Positions 21,301 through 33,551 are shown, counted from the stretch's first letter. The stretch is 64,000 nt of DNA from Labia minor (GCA_963082975.1 OY720346.1:21446720-21510719); one strand, 5' to 3'. The notes: a model not told the origin generated them from the letters alone. Made by a program: numbers and translations.

Positions 21301-22634
21301 ACTAGTACGTTGACGCGGAATAATATTTCTTAGCCTCTGCTGGGTGAAAGAATAAAAATTAGTATGTGACCTCACAGTTACCGCCTTTTAGATATATATC
21401 TATTCTTAAAATAAAATTAAAAATATTTATATTATATTCATATATATGTAAAATAATAATTATATTATTTTAATATTCCTATAAGTTGGTATCACAATTT
21501 ATTATTATTATGAATTATTTATAAGTAATTAATATTATTAATTGGTATTAATAAATAAATAATATTAATTATATTAACTTAATATTTCTAACTTTGTATT
21601 ACAATAATGAGACGGAATTGTTGTGTGTTAAATTAGATTTAATTAAAGATTGAATTTAGAATAATTAAAAGGGTTATTGAAACCGCGTATGCTGATTAGG
21701 GAATGACAAGATTGAATAGGTTCAATTAAAAAATGCTTATATAAAATTATAACTAAAAATGATTTATTTAATAAAACTATAAGAATTTAAATTACAATTT
21801 AATTAATTTTTTGTGAATAAATAAACATATATAAAAAACTATATATAAAATTTGAATTTTCATTTATTCATTCATTTAAAATTATTTTCCGATTGTTCCT
21901 TTAAAATAACCCCTCTTAGGGGGTCGGAAGGGGAGGCAACATAAGGGAATTTTCTTTCACTTTTATTGGGAAAAACCAGGGGGGGGACAGTCTTACCAGG
22001 AAAAACCCAAATTGTCAGCGTCCACTCTGGGGTTTTAAACAGTTTTAAAGGAAATGTTAATTATAAGTTCATTTCTCAACGAGTTGTATCTTTAAATTAT
22101 TTTTATTAATTTAATTAATTTTAATTAATTTATAGCCAATAATAGTTTATTATAGCTAATAATTTTTTAATTTTTAGTGTAATTTGCATGATCATTATTT
22201 ATATAAAAAAATAAACACATTTTGCAATTTCCCAGAAAGGCTTATAATGTCAAGCTCCCACATGTGTCCATTACAATTAAGAATAAGTAAGTTATGTTTG
22301 TCACGTTCACACTTCCACATGTGAACATTACAATTGAAATAGTAAGTTTATGATTCGACATAATTTGCAATGTATCAATCAACCTCTTAAAATTAAGGTT
22401 CTTAGCATTTAGCAGGTAAAACACTTGGCGAGAGTCATTCAATTGAAAATTGCAAGGGTGGACTTGTTAATTGTATGTGCTTGGAAATATTCTTTGTAGG
22501 AGAGGGCAGTGTGGTTTATTTTTCTCTATTTCTCTCTCACTCACACTCTCAACTAAAATTTATCTTATTCTCTAGATTGTAAGAAGTTTCACTTCCGCCA
22601 CGTGTACGATGCTGCACATTTTGCTTTTTTTTTT

Positions 22635-23255
22635 TATTATGCTCTTGTGGATCTAGATTCTTTTATACTCGTACTTTAAAATTTATTAAATATTATATAA
22701 ATATGTATTTATATACTATTATATTTAATAAAATTAATTAAATGAAAAAAAAAGAAAAAAAAATTAAAATCCTGAAATATTGTTTGAAAAAATAAATAAA
22801 TTTACATTACAAAAAAGCTTTTCGGAGGTACAGGGCGGTGAAACAATATCCGATTTCAATAAATTTGAATAAATTTTCGATAAATATCTATTTTTTTAAG
22901 ATTTCTCATTATTATATAATAATGGTAATTACTATTAATTAGATTATAATTCATTTATAATTTGAAAATACTTAAATTCATTTATGAATTATTATTTTTA
23001 TTGATATTGATGAAAAAAAAGAATTTACCGACCAATTTCTATAATTGTTTTTTTTTCATTCGTTTGTTCTTCCTTTCATTCATTAGTATAAATGATGATC
23101 ACCCGCCCTAACCATCAATTGTCAATAAAAAAAAGAAGAAAAACATGAAATTATTGATTTAAAAACATGGAAATAAAAAAAAAACCGAAACATTTACTAT
23201 GTTTGGCTGCTTTGTATTTATGTTTCTTTATTCTCGATCCATTTCCTGCCTTGTA
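22635..23255. other. AT-rich stretch, nothing recognised
   Basis: A/T homopolymers only. A fragment GCTTTTCGGAGGTACAGGGCGG at 22817 weakly recalls the family C 3' block. Confidence 0.5.
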
Positions 23256-23500
23256 ATGTCCATCGAGTGAACAATCCATTTGCAACTTTATGAATGACGT
23301 TACTGAACAGCGACCGGAAGGATAGCAGGGGTGGGGCAGTGACCCGTTAAATAAAGTCGGAATGCGCCTTTGCCCGCGAATACTAACATAGGCCGGTTAC
23401 GTTAAGCGTGTCGAGTGACGTGATGGAGTCAAATGGGATGCAATCATTCACCAAGTTTACCGCGCGCCCGGGTAAATGTTCGCATTTTTCTCTTTCTCAA
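23256..23500. promoter_or_regulatory. CpG-rich unique island
   Basis: About 18 CpG dinucleotides (rough count) lie in roughly 220 bases, with ACCGGAAG (ETS type), ATGACGTTA and GTGACGTGA (CRE type) and a GCGCGCCCGGG core, bounded by AT-rich DNA. All frames contain stops, and no second copy is present in the window. A promoter or enhancer is plausible; no transcript start or gene could be attached to it. Confidence 0.3.
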
Positions 23501-23672
23501 CCACACCTCTTTTTATTTTATTAAATAGAAAGGCAAATTCGTTGAGGGTTGGCTTCAAATTACAGGAATACAAAATAGAAACAATTAATGGATAAACACA
23601 AAACGAGCAAAAGATTCAAATCAATAAGAAACGATAAAGTTCAACCTAAACTAACATTGAATTCTATTTAAA

Positions 23673-23996
23673 AAAAATTTGGTGCGAAAATAACCCTTCC
23701 CTTCTTATCGTCAATCGCTAATACTACCACTTCCGGTTTCCGGATTTGCACCAAAAGTTGATCAATTCATCCCACTGATGCATTAAGTAAATATACCAAA
23801 TTTCATCAAAATCCGTTAAGCCGTTCAGGCTGTACACATCTATACGGACGGACAGACGGACAGACGGACGGACAGACATCATGCTAAAAATACTTTTTTC
23901 TGTTAAGAAAATGCATGATTCGTGGAGATATGTAAAAATCTCCACATGTGAAATTTGGTGTGAAAACAATACCTCCCTTACTATCGTCGGTCGGTA
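23673..23996 (-). mobile_element. Family A, copy A3 (half element)
   Basis: Matches A1 from the middle of the first 83-bp duplicate block to the subterminal-repeat end (CTATCGTCGGTCGGTAA). The hairpin end is missing. The microsatellite is expanded (GGACGGACAGACGGACAGAC, from 23848). The stem GTGGAGAT/ATCTCCAC is intact at 23921-23944. Confidence 0.7.
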
Positions 23997-26900
23997 ATAA
24001 AATTAAAAATAATTTTATAATTTTAATGTTATTTATACATTTCTTGCGTTACTCTTACTCTATAAAAAAAATTTGTTTCTTAATTACTAATAAAATATGT
24101 TAAATACAACATATTATAGTGTATATTAAAATTGTTTTTCCTTTTTATTTCTAGAATTTTTTTTTTTTATTTGTCAATTTCTTGAACAAAACCAGATTTT
24201 CGTGTATAATAAAACGCAATGAAATTATCCATAAAATAACTCTTCATTTGAACTACATTTTCCAAATTAAATATCTCGGCAATTATTACATTTTATTTTC
24301 TTAAACCTCGGAGAATCTCTCTTTGGTCTTATCACCCGAAAGTGAGTGCCCCCTCCCAAGGGGTTGCTCATTCTAACATTTTATTAAGCTATATCTCGGC
24401 ATAACTTTGGTAGTGAAGAGCCGAAGGAAAGAAACACGAAACGGCTTTTAACCGAGGAGGAAACCATACAACTGAAAAGTTTAAAATATCTCTAACCAGT
24501 ACACTCGGAACAGTTTACATTGTAATAATATAAAAGAGCTAACTTAAAAGTAGCATCCGCGTGTGTACAAGATAAATTCGAATTAAGAGCAATTATCTTG
24601 AATTGGACAGCGTATTTACTTTAATAATTGAATTAGAATTTTAAAGGCTACGGGGGGAGGGAGGGGAGGGGGTTAAAAGAGAAAAAGGATTCAAGAGAAA
24701 TCCGTTAGCCAATTCGAAAACACCGTTAGAGAAAAAAGACGAAAAAGTTTCTTCATTTAAAAAGATATAAAAGAAAAATATGTAAAATTTCAATAAAGAA
24801 TTTTTAAAAAAAATATTTATTCTACTATAAACAAGGCTGTAGAAGTAACAAAAAACTTGATTAAAAAATGTTAAAATAAAAAGAACTAGATTAAGATTCT
24901 CAATTGTAAAAGAAATAAATTAAGATAAGAACAACGAAAGTTGGGGTAGATATTAGCTGGCAAGGGATGTGCAATTAAAATTAGATTAGCCTGGTCAGAT
25001 CCCAAAGGAATACTAGAGTTATAATAATAAATTATCCTTAGTGGAATGTTACTCAGAATATTAGATAACTTAGAAACAACCCAGTAATATTTACTAAATT
25101 GTCTTTTACAATTTATAAAATTTATAGCAACTATATAAATATTTCATTCTTTTTTACTTGTTAAAATTCCAATCATTAACCTTTCATTGAGGGGACTTCT
25201 CTTCTACTTATATAGAAAGAAAAGTTTTCTAAAAACGTAATAATTAATATTACAAATGTAGTAATTTCTATTATTCTCAAAAAAAAATTTAAATAATTAA
25301 AAGTTTATTTATTTTAAAAATGAAAAACAATTAACAAAAATAATTGTGAGCTCTTAAGATAAAAAATTAATTTTAAAACATAATTAAACACACACACACA
25401 CACACATATACATGCATTTCTAAACTTTTTTAATTTAATTATTATCTTAACTTTACCCAGTGGCGTAGTGTATTGGGTGGAGAGTGGGGGGCGGTGGTTC
25501 TTTATGAGGGGGGGGAAGAAAAATTTCACCATAGATAATATCTATATCTATAATTATGCCATATTTATTTGTAACCTGTACATCACACAATAAAATAAAT
25601 TATTTTTAATGAAAAGTTTGTAGTCTTTAAACGTTTTCAATTTATTTACTTAAATTGAGGGTGGGGTGGGGATTTGGCGGAAACTCACACTAAAAAAGTC
25701 TCATTAGCCTACTTATTGAAAAATAATTTTTATTTATATATATATCTATACATTTCTATTTTTCTAAAGATGTTCTTGTTACTAACAATTGGAGTGAAAA
25801 CCGAGAGATAATCCGTGCTGTAATGCTGGAGGCCTATCCATACTGGGGCTAGAATTCCAATTCCAATTCTGAATTTTCTTCATAAGGGCATTTTCTGTGC
25901 TTTCCTTACTCCACCCAAAATATTATCATAATGTGGTATTTAAATAAAAATGATTTTAAAAATTATAACAAAAACCTTTTAGGTAAATAAAATTTATGTT
26001 AATAATTAATTGAAAAAATGTAATATTTGTTAGTTTAATACTATCTTAAATATAATATATGTAGTAATTATTTAATTATAAATTATAAAATATTTACGAT
26101 GACCCTTCACTTATTAGACTTTAACTCTGTGTTTAAGGAAAATATTTTTTTTTTTAATTCTAACTAAAAAATTAAACACTTTTTATGAGTGGATGCATAT
26201 ATAAATATTTAGAAAAAGAATCAATTTTTCTTTAATTGGATATAGATTATTTATAGACTCTACAGAATTCTGGCTATATTAAACATACATGCATTTAAAT
26301 TGAACATGATGTGCATATTTAGTTAAAAACTAAATTGTAAATCATAATTTTAGGTGTGTGTGGTACAGAATCATTATTAGAGACTGATAAGAATTGAATA
26401 TATATAATAATCACAACCAAATAAGATAAGCGAAACTCTGAGAACTCGATTTAAGGGTTTAACGATAGTATAATGGATGAAATAATCATTCCTAATAGGA
26501 TCCAAAGGTAAATGAACATTCAGTCATCTTTAGAAGGGAATGAACAAGAACAAACAATGAAATATGACGACAGCAATCAAAAATTTATCATTCAAAGCTT
26601 TTATACTATGAATATACATTTAATATTTGAATTAGAAATTTTCATTTATTTGATTACATTTTTAATTTATAAAGAAGTATTGTATTTTTGGTTAAATGGA
26701 AAAATTTTGATGATATTAACAATATCAAAACTCTAGTAATAATTCTATTCTTAATTATAAATAAGAAATAAAAATACATTTTAGAAATGTTTTATTTCAA
26801 CAAATTAGAAATGAACTAGAAAATAATTTTATATTAATGATTGTGTTAGGATAAACCAAAATTAAAAATTTAGAAGAATAGTCTACTTTGTTTATACAAT

Positions 26901-27151
26901 AAGTCAATTCCCAAATGAATTCTTTGTTTTCTTCTTAACTTTTGTGTTAATTATTTCAATATTTGTTAATTTATGTTATTCTCGCAGACCGGTTATTTAT
27001 TTAAACATACATATAAACAAATGCGGACAAATAAACATATAAATCCAGTTAGATAAAAGTATTTAACGTAATTGATGGATTTATTAAATAGTATCGAAAT
27101 GTTAAATACTAGTATTTAAACTGCAGGATTCAATAGACATAAGTTAGTATA
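23997..27151. other. AT-rich stretch with scattered simple repeats
   Basis: Contains a G-run cluster (24652-24672), (CA)n at 25387-25405, a G-rich patch at 25477-25514 and a slightly GC-richer segment at 24300-24480 (CTCGGCATAACTTTGGTAGT, then GAAGAGCCGAAGGAAAGAAA) that looks like an unclassified repeat. Short frames at 25314-25532 (-) and 26512-26736 (+) are chance. No gene seen. Confidence 0.5.
24652..24672 (+). other. G-quadruplex-type motif
   Basis: GGGGGGAGGGAGGGGAGGGG (24652 onward) has four G runs with single-base loops. Confidence 0.65.
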
Positions 27152-27843
27152 CGAGGTGTGGCTATTAAATAACGAGACTGCTTACAAAAAATAGTATAAT
27201 TAAAAAAATTATGGTACAATCGAACTTTCCCCCTTCAATATACTCCCCTCCACTCGCCACACACACCGCTTCATCCTTTTTTTTCCACTGCCCAAAGCAG
27301 TGTTCGAAGTCGTTTTTTGTTAGGCCTTTCAGAAGCTCCGCCGTTTTTCTTTTCACTACTTCTATCGACTCGAATCGGCTTCCCTTTAGTGTGGACTTGA
27401 TTTTCGGAAACAGGTAGAAGTCGCAGGGTGCTAGATCAGGGGAGTAAGGAGGGTGTTCCAGCACTGGAGTTGAAATGGAAATAGGATGGCCCGGACGCTG
27501 GTTATCTTCGGTGCTCTCTCGACCCTCAGAAAAACTTTTGTGCCACTCAAAAACACGCGCACGTGATAAAGAACTCTCATCGTAAGCCTCTTTTAATAAT
27601 TTATAGCACTCGGTCGGGGTTGATACGTTGTTCGTGTTTTTCGTCATACATCGTTTTCGGCGTAGGAACAAAAACACGTTTATTTTAAACCGCTACAGAA
27701 AAAAACTACTTCACCGCCAGACATGTGTTCTCGTACTGGAATAGTAGACCCTTCCAGCTGTACAACGGTGCATTAGGTTCCCGCCTACCCTCTCCTGGAG
27801 GCCATCTGCGCGCGCAGTCTCGTTATTTAATAGCCACACCTCG
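27152..27843 (-). mobile_element. Mariner element with intact 30-bp inverted repeats, internally deleted
   Basis: CGAGGTGTGGCTATTAAATA starts a perfect 30-bp terminal inverted repeat (27152-27181 and 27814-27843), flanked by TA (27150-27151 and 27844-27845). At 692 bp it is roughly half of a complete mariner. The transposase lies on the minus strand with the middle deleted. The perfect terminal repeats mean it could still be mobilised if a matching transposase were made elsewhere. Confidence 0.9.
27165..27677 (-). pseudogene. Mariner transposase, central catalytic region deleted
   Basis: The 170-codon frame has the N-terminal helix-turn-helix region (PTECYKLLKEAYDESSLSRA, then RVFEWHKSFSEGRESTEDNQ and RPG.P) and jumps directly to the C-terminal part HPPYSPDLAPCDFYLFPKIK, ending with FEHCFGQWKKKDEAV and GEYIEGGKF. 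Mariner transposases are about 345 residues with a DD34D triad. The final Asp (in APCDFYLF) is present; the first two, with about 170 residues, are gone. The deletion kept the reading frame. The true start is probably upstream, since the MFLFLRRKRC start lacks the usual opening residues. It encodes no active enzyme. Confidence 0.85.
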
Positions 27844-27969
27844 TAAAGAAAGCTTCTGATGATAATGTAACAACTGAAATATACAATTAATTATTTAATT
27901 TTATTGAGATAATAGTTTAGTTATTGAAAATTAATAAAGTTTTAAGTCTTAATCTTGGTGACATACTGG

Positions 27970-28128
27970 ATGGAAAAAAAGGTTACAGTCAACGCTATCG
28001 ACGAGTTGGAGTCTGGAGAGGCACCGGTCCCTACAGAAGAAGCAATATATACCAAGAGCGGAAGAGCAATAGGACCTAACAAGATACATAATTGTGGAAC
28101 TATTTGTACGACCAATATCGAGAACTAA
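27970..28128 (+). CDS. Unidentified 52-codon frame with a YTKSGR motif
   Basis: ATG at 27970 opens MEKKVTVNAIDELESGEAPV followed by PTEEAIYTKSGRAIGPNKIH and ends at a TAA (28126-28128). The Y/V-T-K/R-SGR-.I..P pattern recalls the short tail after the integrase in some LTR retrotransposon polyproteins, but one motif is thin evidence. Composition is GC-richer than its surroundings. The following 300 bases decay into AT-rich DNA with a weak 85-codon frame (28094-28351). Could be a retrotransposon remnant or an exon. Confidence 0.25.
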   Translation: MEKKVTVNAIDELESGEAPVPTEEAIYTKSGRAIGPNKIHNCGTICTTNIEN

Positions 28129-29151
28129 TTGCCATAAATACAATTACATATTAATTTGGTTGTTGATGCCAAAAGTGTATTGTAGAATAATTCACATCAG
28201 AATGTATAGAAAGTTCAAGACTTTTATAAATGAGGTTCAATTTCGCGCTTTTCTCACTGAATGTTCTAACCCAAATGGATTCCTAACATCGACAAGAAGA
28301 AGATCTTTAGCTCGAATTTATTTAAAGCTTAGAGATAAGAATCAAAGGTAAAACACCATTGTGAATATCGAGGAATTGAGCTTTGTAAAGAAGATTGGCT
28401 TTAATTGGAACTTAAAAGAGATATCTGTATCAGGTTTAAAATTGCCTTAAGAAGACACTTTATCATAAATTAATCTCAATGATAATAAGGAAATTGTTCA
28501 AACAATCCAATTAATAATACTATCTCACTTCGGTACATAGTTATTTATAGAAATAATCCTGTTATAACTTACTCATCATATTTAAATTATTCCTTATAAA
28601 TAAATAATTCCTTATATCACACTTGCCAATAAACATTTATTTGTTTATTTATCTAGGTTTTAGACATGAAACTTTTAAGTGACCTACATATATTAATTCT
28701 CATGTCTTATTCTCGTATAACCTCTTCTCTAGAAACTCCAAAATTATTTCTCTCACTTGAAACATAGCCATAAAGTTAAACTTTAAATACACGGATTGTT
28801 TCAATGAACTGTAATTATGAAAATCCGCCTTTAAAATACATATAATAAATGTTATTAGCGAACGTTATAGAATCATTTCCATCTGAATGTCACAAGAGAC
28901 GTTCAGTTTAATTACTTGTTTCTTTAATGATAGTTAATTTATTGGACTATACATGACATAAATATTCTTTAAACTGATATTTATAAAAGATTCTAATTTC
29001 CATATGTCTATAAAAATTAAATAAACTTGTCATTATTATCTGAAAATTATATGTAAATATAATAGGGAATTTTATATGAAATTGTCAGTATATATTATAC
29101 AGTATTGTTTTATTATAATTATAGAGATTATGAGAATATAATTAAGTCTCT

Positions 29152-29195
<44 letters not shown>

Positions 29196-29247
29196 TAAAT
29201 TAAAAATTCCTCATGTATAAAATTAAATCAAGCGTGATTAGTACATA
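28129..29247. other. AT-rich stretch, (TA)n near its end
   Basis: Nothing recognised except a long (TA)n run at about 29155-29192. Confidence 0.55.
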
Positions 29248-29724
29248 CGAGGGTGGGATGAAAAGTTTCCGACCTGTCCAAGAAAAACGATGTTTTTAAA
29301 TTTTTTTTTTTGCTATATTTTTCAACATAATCTCCATCAACACTGATACATTTCTCATAACGGTGTTCTAATTAATTTAATTTATTTAATTAATTAATAA
29401 ATAAATTAATTAATTAAATTTGATTTAATTTAAGTCTCATCAACAATTATGAATCGACGCAAAAATTCGTTTGGATTACGCCTGCAGCGTCAAATTGTCG
29501 TTAGAAATAGTTTTTCGAAGCAATTTTTGGTCTAACGTTAGAAAATGCGGCACCCACATTACACATAGCTTTCCATATTCAAATGGTTTTGCAAAATATT
29601 TCGCACACTTTCAGCTGACATCGTACAGGTCTCAGCTATCTTGAATTTTGAAATATAAAACAAAAGAAAAATTGAAAAACATTGTTTTTCTTGGTCAGGT
29701 ATGAAACTTTTAATCCCACTCTCG
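29248..29724 (-). mobile_element. Mariner-derived MITE, copy 1
   Basis: Ends CGAGGGTGGGATGAAAAGTT and its imperfect inverse are flanked by TA (29246-29247, 29725-29726); 477 bp. The minus strand keeps two transposase pieces: near the left end the C-terminus (HRYEKC.S.DG motif in decayed form), and to the right a central piece with a helix-turn-helix remnant (MSAESVRNILQNHLNMES) followed by NEFLRRF just before the first catalytic Asp. An AT-only filler (29371-29430) joins them. The copy at 61554-62021 has the same structure, so this deleted form multiplied. Confidence 0.85.
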
Positions 29725-31465
29725 TATACACTAACAATCGTGTACCAGTCAATAATTTTAATATTAAGATTTATGTCATCCATTAACTGACTGAAGGAAT
29801 CTATACAATATTCTCTTGTTAAATGAATCATTATAATAGTAATATATATTTTATTGATTTTTATATGTTAAATATATGTTCCTTTAGATTTTTTTTCAAA
29901 GAGAGATATTTTAAGATCTATTGGAATATAAATACTTTCAGGCTATTTAATTTGTTTTAATTATTTTTTTTAATTACGCATTTTATTTTGAAATTTACAT
30001 TTTCATAAACTTGAAAGGGCACTCAAACATTCAAAATTACACCAATAAGTTCTAATAAAGTGAGATACAAACATAAATATTTAAAATATTAATGATGATA
30101 ATGATAACAGTAGTATATTTAATGTTTAATTAATTTTTATTTTATATTTTATGTTAATTATTTTTTTAAAAAACAAGAATAGAGTGGATGTATAGGTAAA
30201 ATGTAAAATTACTTTTTTTTACAGTATGAGAAGAGAGAGAGAGAGAGAGATCAGAAAGCAACGAAATTTCATCATAACCCGGGTAATGAATTTTATATTA
30301 GGTTGACTCTAAATATATATCTTTGTAATGAAAAATAAAGCGTAGAGAAAAAAGTCACGGAAGATATTTTTATGATTTTTAATCCATTAAAAATTTTTTT
30401 GAAAAGTAAATGAATGAGTAATGAAGAGGGTGAGAGAGAGAGAGAGAGAGAGAGAGAAAGAATGTTGCTGATAGAAAGACAAAAATGAAGAGATTACATT
30501 TAGTTATTAAACTAGAATAGATTAATATGAAAGTAAATAAGTTGTATATAACATGATTAAAATACAGATTAAATAGCAAAATTGCTTGTTTATTGATTAA
30601 ATAAAACGATACCTTATTTTTAAAATTAATTTAAAAGATTATATCCATTATTTATAAATAACGTTTAATTTCTTAATAAAATAATCATAATTACATTTAT
30701 AAAATAAAAAATAAAAATAATTTTTGTAAAATTAATAGAAATATTACCAATTTTAAAAGATTAATGTACAGAGGGGGAAAAATATACTTTTTTCTTTTTC
30801 TTTCAACAAATAATAAAATTATAATATTTTCAAAAATCTTTCAGGATTAAGAGAGTTTAACGATATAAAATAATTTTTATTTATATTTTATTTATTTATT
30901 TATTTATTTATCTACTATATGGTTATAAGTATGTATATAAAATAATCATTTTTCATATTTTTTTTCTTTTAATGAAATATTGTTCTAAAAAAGTAATTTT
31001 AAAGATTTAAGTATATATTCAATTACAGAAGAGATATTTTCAACTAAATGAAGAATAAAAGGGATAATATTTTCGGGTTTATTTCAAAGAGTGCTTGAAG
31101 AAGATTATCTGTTTTAATTTAATACACATTCTCTTTATAAAATTTAATTAAGAGAAATGTTAGAATCGTAACTTTGTTTGGGATACTTTAAATAGATGGA
31201 AAACACTAGAGGGAGGGGGCCTGTACAATAATATCCAAGAAAAAAATATTATTTAAAAATATTGATTAACTGACTGAAAGAAAGTATACCGAAAAACTCT
31301 TGTTTTGAGTAGCGGAATATGGTGATCGTCTATAAGCATGATCAGTACCCATTTGAAATTTAATAAAAAAAAGAAATATGGCAAAATGGAATTTATTTTT
31401 TTATGGAGCTTCAAAGTAGAGAGAGACTTACAATTACACACAGAAAAACAATATATTCGTAAATC
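29725..31465. other. AT-rich stretch with (GA)n runs
   Basis: (GA)n at 30231-30250 and 30433-30458; TTTATTTA run at 30888-30912. No gene or repeat family recognised. The frame at 31253-31441 (-) has no similarity. Confidence 0.55.
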
Positions 31466-32165
31466 ATAATAGAAGCCTCGGCTCGGTAATTAAGTTAAAA
31501 AAAATGATTCATTATTATTGGGTTTGGCTGGTAATATTAATACCTGGTTCATCAAATCGCCATTCAAATAATAACATACAAACAGAAAAGTAGGCCTGTT
31601 GATATAAAATATATACCTGGGACACCGTGCTATCGCTCGACCCTTTAACAAATTTATACAATTTATTTTTATATACTTTAAAAATTTTACAATTTTTTAA
31701 TTATTTATTACAATTGGGTTTGGCTGATAACTGAACAGCTAGTTTATAATATTTTGTATTTACGGAGTCGCTGTTTGACGAAATTGATGACGTCATTTAA
31801 TTCTCCTATATCGAATAAAGATAAATCTTCTAAACGTTGTGAAACAATTTCAAATAATTTAAATGTACTATTAATGCAAAAAAAACAAACAAATAAGGAT
31901 ATAACATAAATATTTTTAATTTTATTTTATTTATAATATGAGCTAAGATATAAGGAAGCGGTGCCAGTGACGTCATTTGCGTCGTCATATTCATTTAAAT
32001 TAAGAAAAAACTAATGAAGATTATTTTTCCCAGAGATGTGATCAATAAAACTCAATTTTGCTTTATAACTACTATCTTTGGTGTGAATTTCCAAAAAAAT
32101 CGATTGAGCGGTTTCTGAGAACCCATTTACAAATATACAATTTTAGCTAGCATAATAAGATTAGA
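31466..32165 (-). mobile_element. Helitron-like family D, copy D2
   Basis: The right end on the minus strand reads A then TCTAATCTTATTATGCTAGC (32165 downward), a Helitron-type 5' terminus abutting a GATA-type microsatellite. The left end carries the ACCGAGCCGAGGCTT terminal block shared with D1. The interior 31830-32030 shares AACAATTTCAAATAATTT, GGATATAACATAAATATTTT and TGACGTCA sites with family A, so families A and D are related by descent or recombination. No coding capacity. The terminal hairpin is half lost here (CGAGGCTTCTA). Confidence 0.5.
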
Positions 32166-33319
32166 TTAGATAGATAGTTAGATTAGATAGATAGATACAT
32201 AGATATTTGGTAAATTTTTTTAATATTTTTTATTTGTATTTTTATTTAAAATGAAACATAATACTCTTTTGTTTTAAAATAAAATTATAGTCATTTCTTG
32301 AGTAAATAAATTCAAAAGAAGAAATTATATTTTTAATTTAAAAATGTACGAATAAATATTAATATTTTTAAATTTTGGGCCCTCTTCTATAAATAAATTT
32401 AAAATAGAATATACATTATTGTTCTATAATAGAGTGTAAACTAGGTGGGGTGTAATGAAAATTATAATTAAAAACTGGTCAGTGAATATTGAAATATTGA
32501 GAACTGTTGCTAAAAAATTATAAAAGATGAATAATAAATGTTTTTTTATATATTTTTGGTCAATTCACACTACAAATAAACTTAGGTATACTTTTATATA
32601 TACTTTAATAAAATCGACCAGGAGATAATGGTAGCCATTTACTGTTCTCCTTCACGACAATCAAATAGTACCTATATTACTAGTCGAATTCGAATTGCAT
32701 GCAAATGCATTAATGCGACAGGCTCAGATCAATAATAGCATCTCATAACTATCAAAGAGTATTATACACTAAATTAATAACTTCATGATATAATCCCGAG
32801 TTTATTAAATAGTGAAATTGGAAATATTCAATTAAATAAAATAATATGCATGTCTAAAAATTTTACTATACATGACTCTTCATATCTTACAATTAGATCA
32901 AAGAATCAATGAAAAATAAATTAAATATTTTAAGATGAATGTATTTTAATTTTAGGATTAAAATTAAATTTAAATAATAAAGACTTTAAAAAGATAAATT
33001 TGGAATTGAAACCTTGAGTTTAAATTAATTTATTTGATGTTGTGCATTAGTGACCCTATCATAAAAAGCTTTTTTTAACTACCGAATTGTGTTTACAAAT
33101 AGGTTTTTTAATTATTTAAGTTAAATTTTAAAATTAAATTACTTAAATATTTCGAGTGCCTATCATCAAAAATATTCAATGTTTCCCGAGCTATTATTAA
33201 TGTGCAATTTTAAATTTTTCCCGTAATTACAACATTTAATTACTGTATTTAAAATGATAGATCAAATAGTGCGGTAATTTTTAACTTATATTAAATTTCG
33301 TCAAAAATAGGGTCTATTC
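32166..33319. other. AT-rich stretch after a (GATA/GATTA)n tract
   Basis: 32160-32205 is an interrupted GATTA/GATA microsatellite. The remainder shows nothing recognised. Confidence 0.55.
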
Positions 33320-33551
33320 CAGGGGTGAGCAACCTTTTAAACCCACGGGCCAATTTAAATTTTAAAATTTTGTGGCGGGCCGCACTTACTAACAATTTAC
33401 AAAGCTTTATATATATACTAATAAACATTATAATATTGTTTATAAATAATCGAGACGAATAATAAAATTCTATTTTAGAAATGCTCGGCGGGCCGCAGAA
33501 AAACATTTAAAGGGCCGCAAGCGGCCCGCGGGCCGCAGCTTCTCATCCCTG
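33320..33551. mobile_element. hAT MITE with 8-bp target duplication
   Basis: CAGGGGTGAGCAACCTTTTA begins and AGCTTCTCATCCCTG ends a 232-bp unit flanked by GTCTATTC on both sides (33312-33319 and 33552-33559). CAGGG..TGAG termini and an 8-bp duplication are diagnostic of hAT. The subterminal regions are strikingly GC-rich and self-complementary (CGGGCCGC, GGCGGGCCGCA, GCGGCCCGCGGGCCGC) around an AT-rich core. A minus-strand frame across it is incidental. Confidence 0.9.

Larger units (their letters stand above)
20986..22634. mobile_element. Family-F element, long copy
   Basis: The left end (T-run, GAAGTGAAACTTC, TTTAGCGGCG) and right end (AAGAAGTTTCACTTC, CGCCACG, ending ATTTTGCTTTTTT) match the shorter copy at 131-653 in the same arrangement. 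The interior is different and longer, with a 47-bp tandem array, a 20-bp perfect palindrome (21059-21078), an NRF1-type GCGCATGCGC and then AT-rich DNA. No protein-coding frame of note. Either a non-autonomous element that has exchanged its interior, or two unrelated ends brought together by chance. The shared ends make the first more likely. Confidence 0.4.

Noticed and set aside
26512-26736. 74-codon plus-strand frame as a gene
   Set aside because: Ile/Leu/Phe-rich translation of AT-rich DNA, no motif, no composition change.
27211-27417. 68-codon plus-strand frame
   Set aside because: Antisense shadow of the minus-strand mariner transposase.
33291-33506. 71-codon minus-strand frame
   Set aside because: Spans the edge of the hAT MITE; it is a shadow of its GC-rich inverted repeats.
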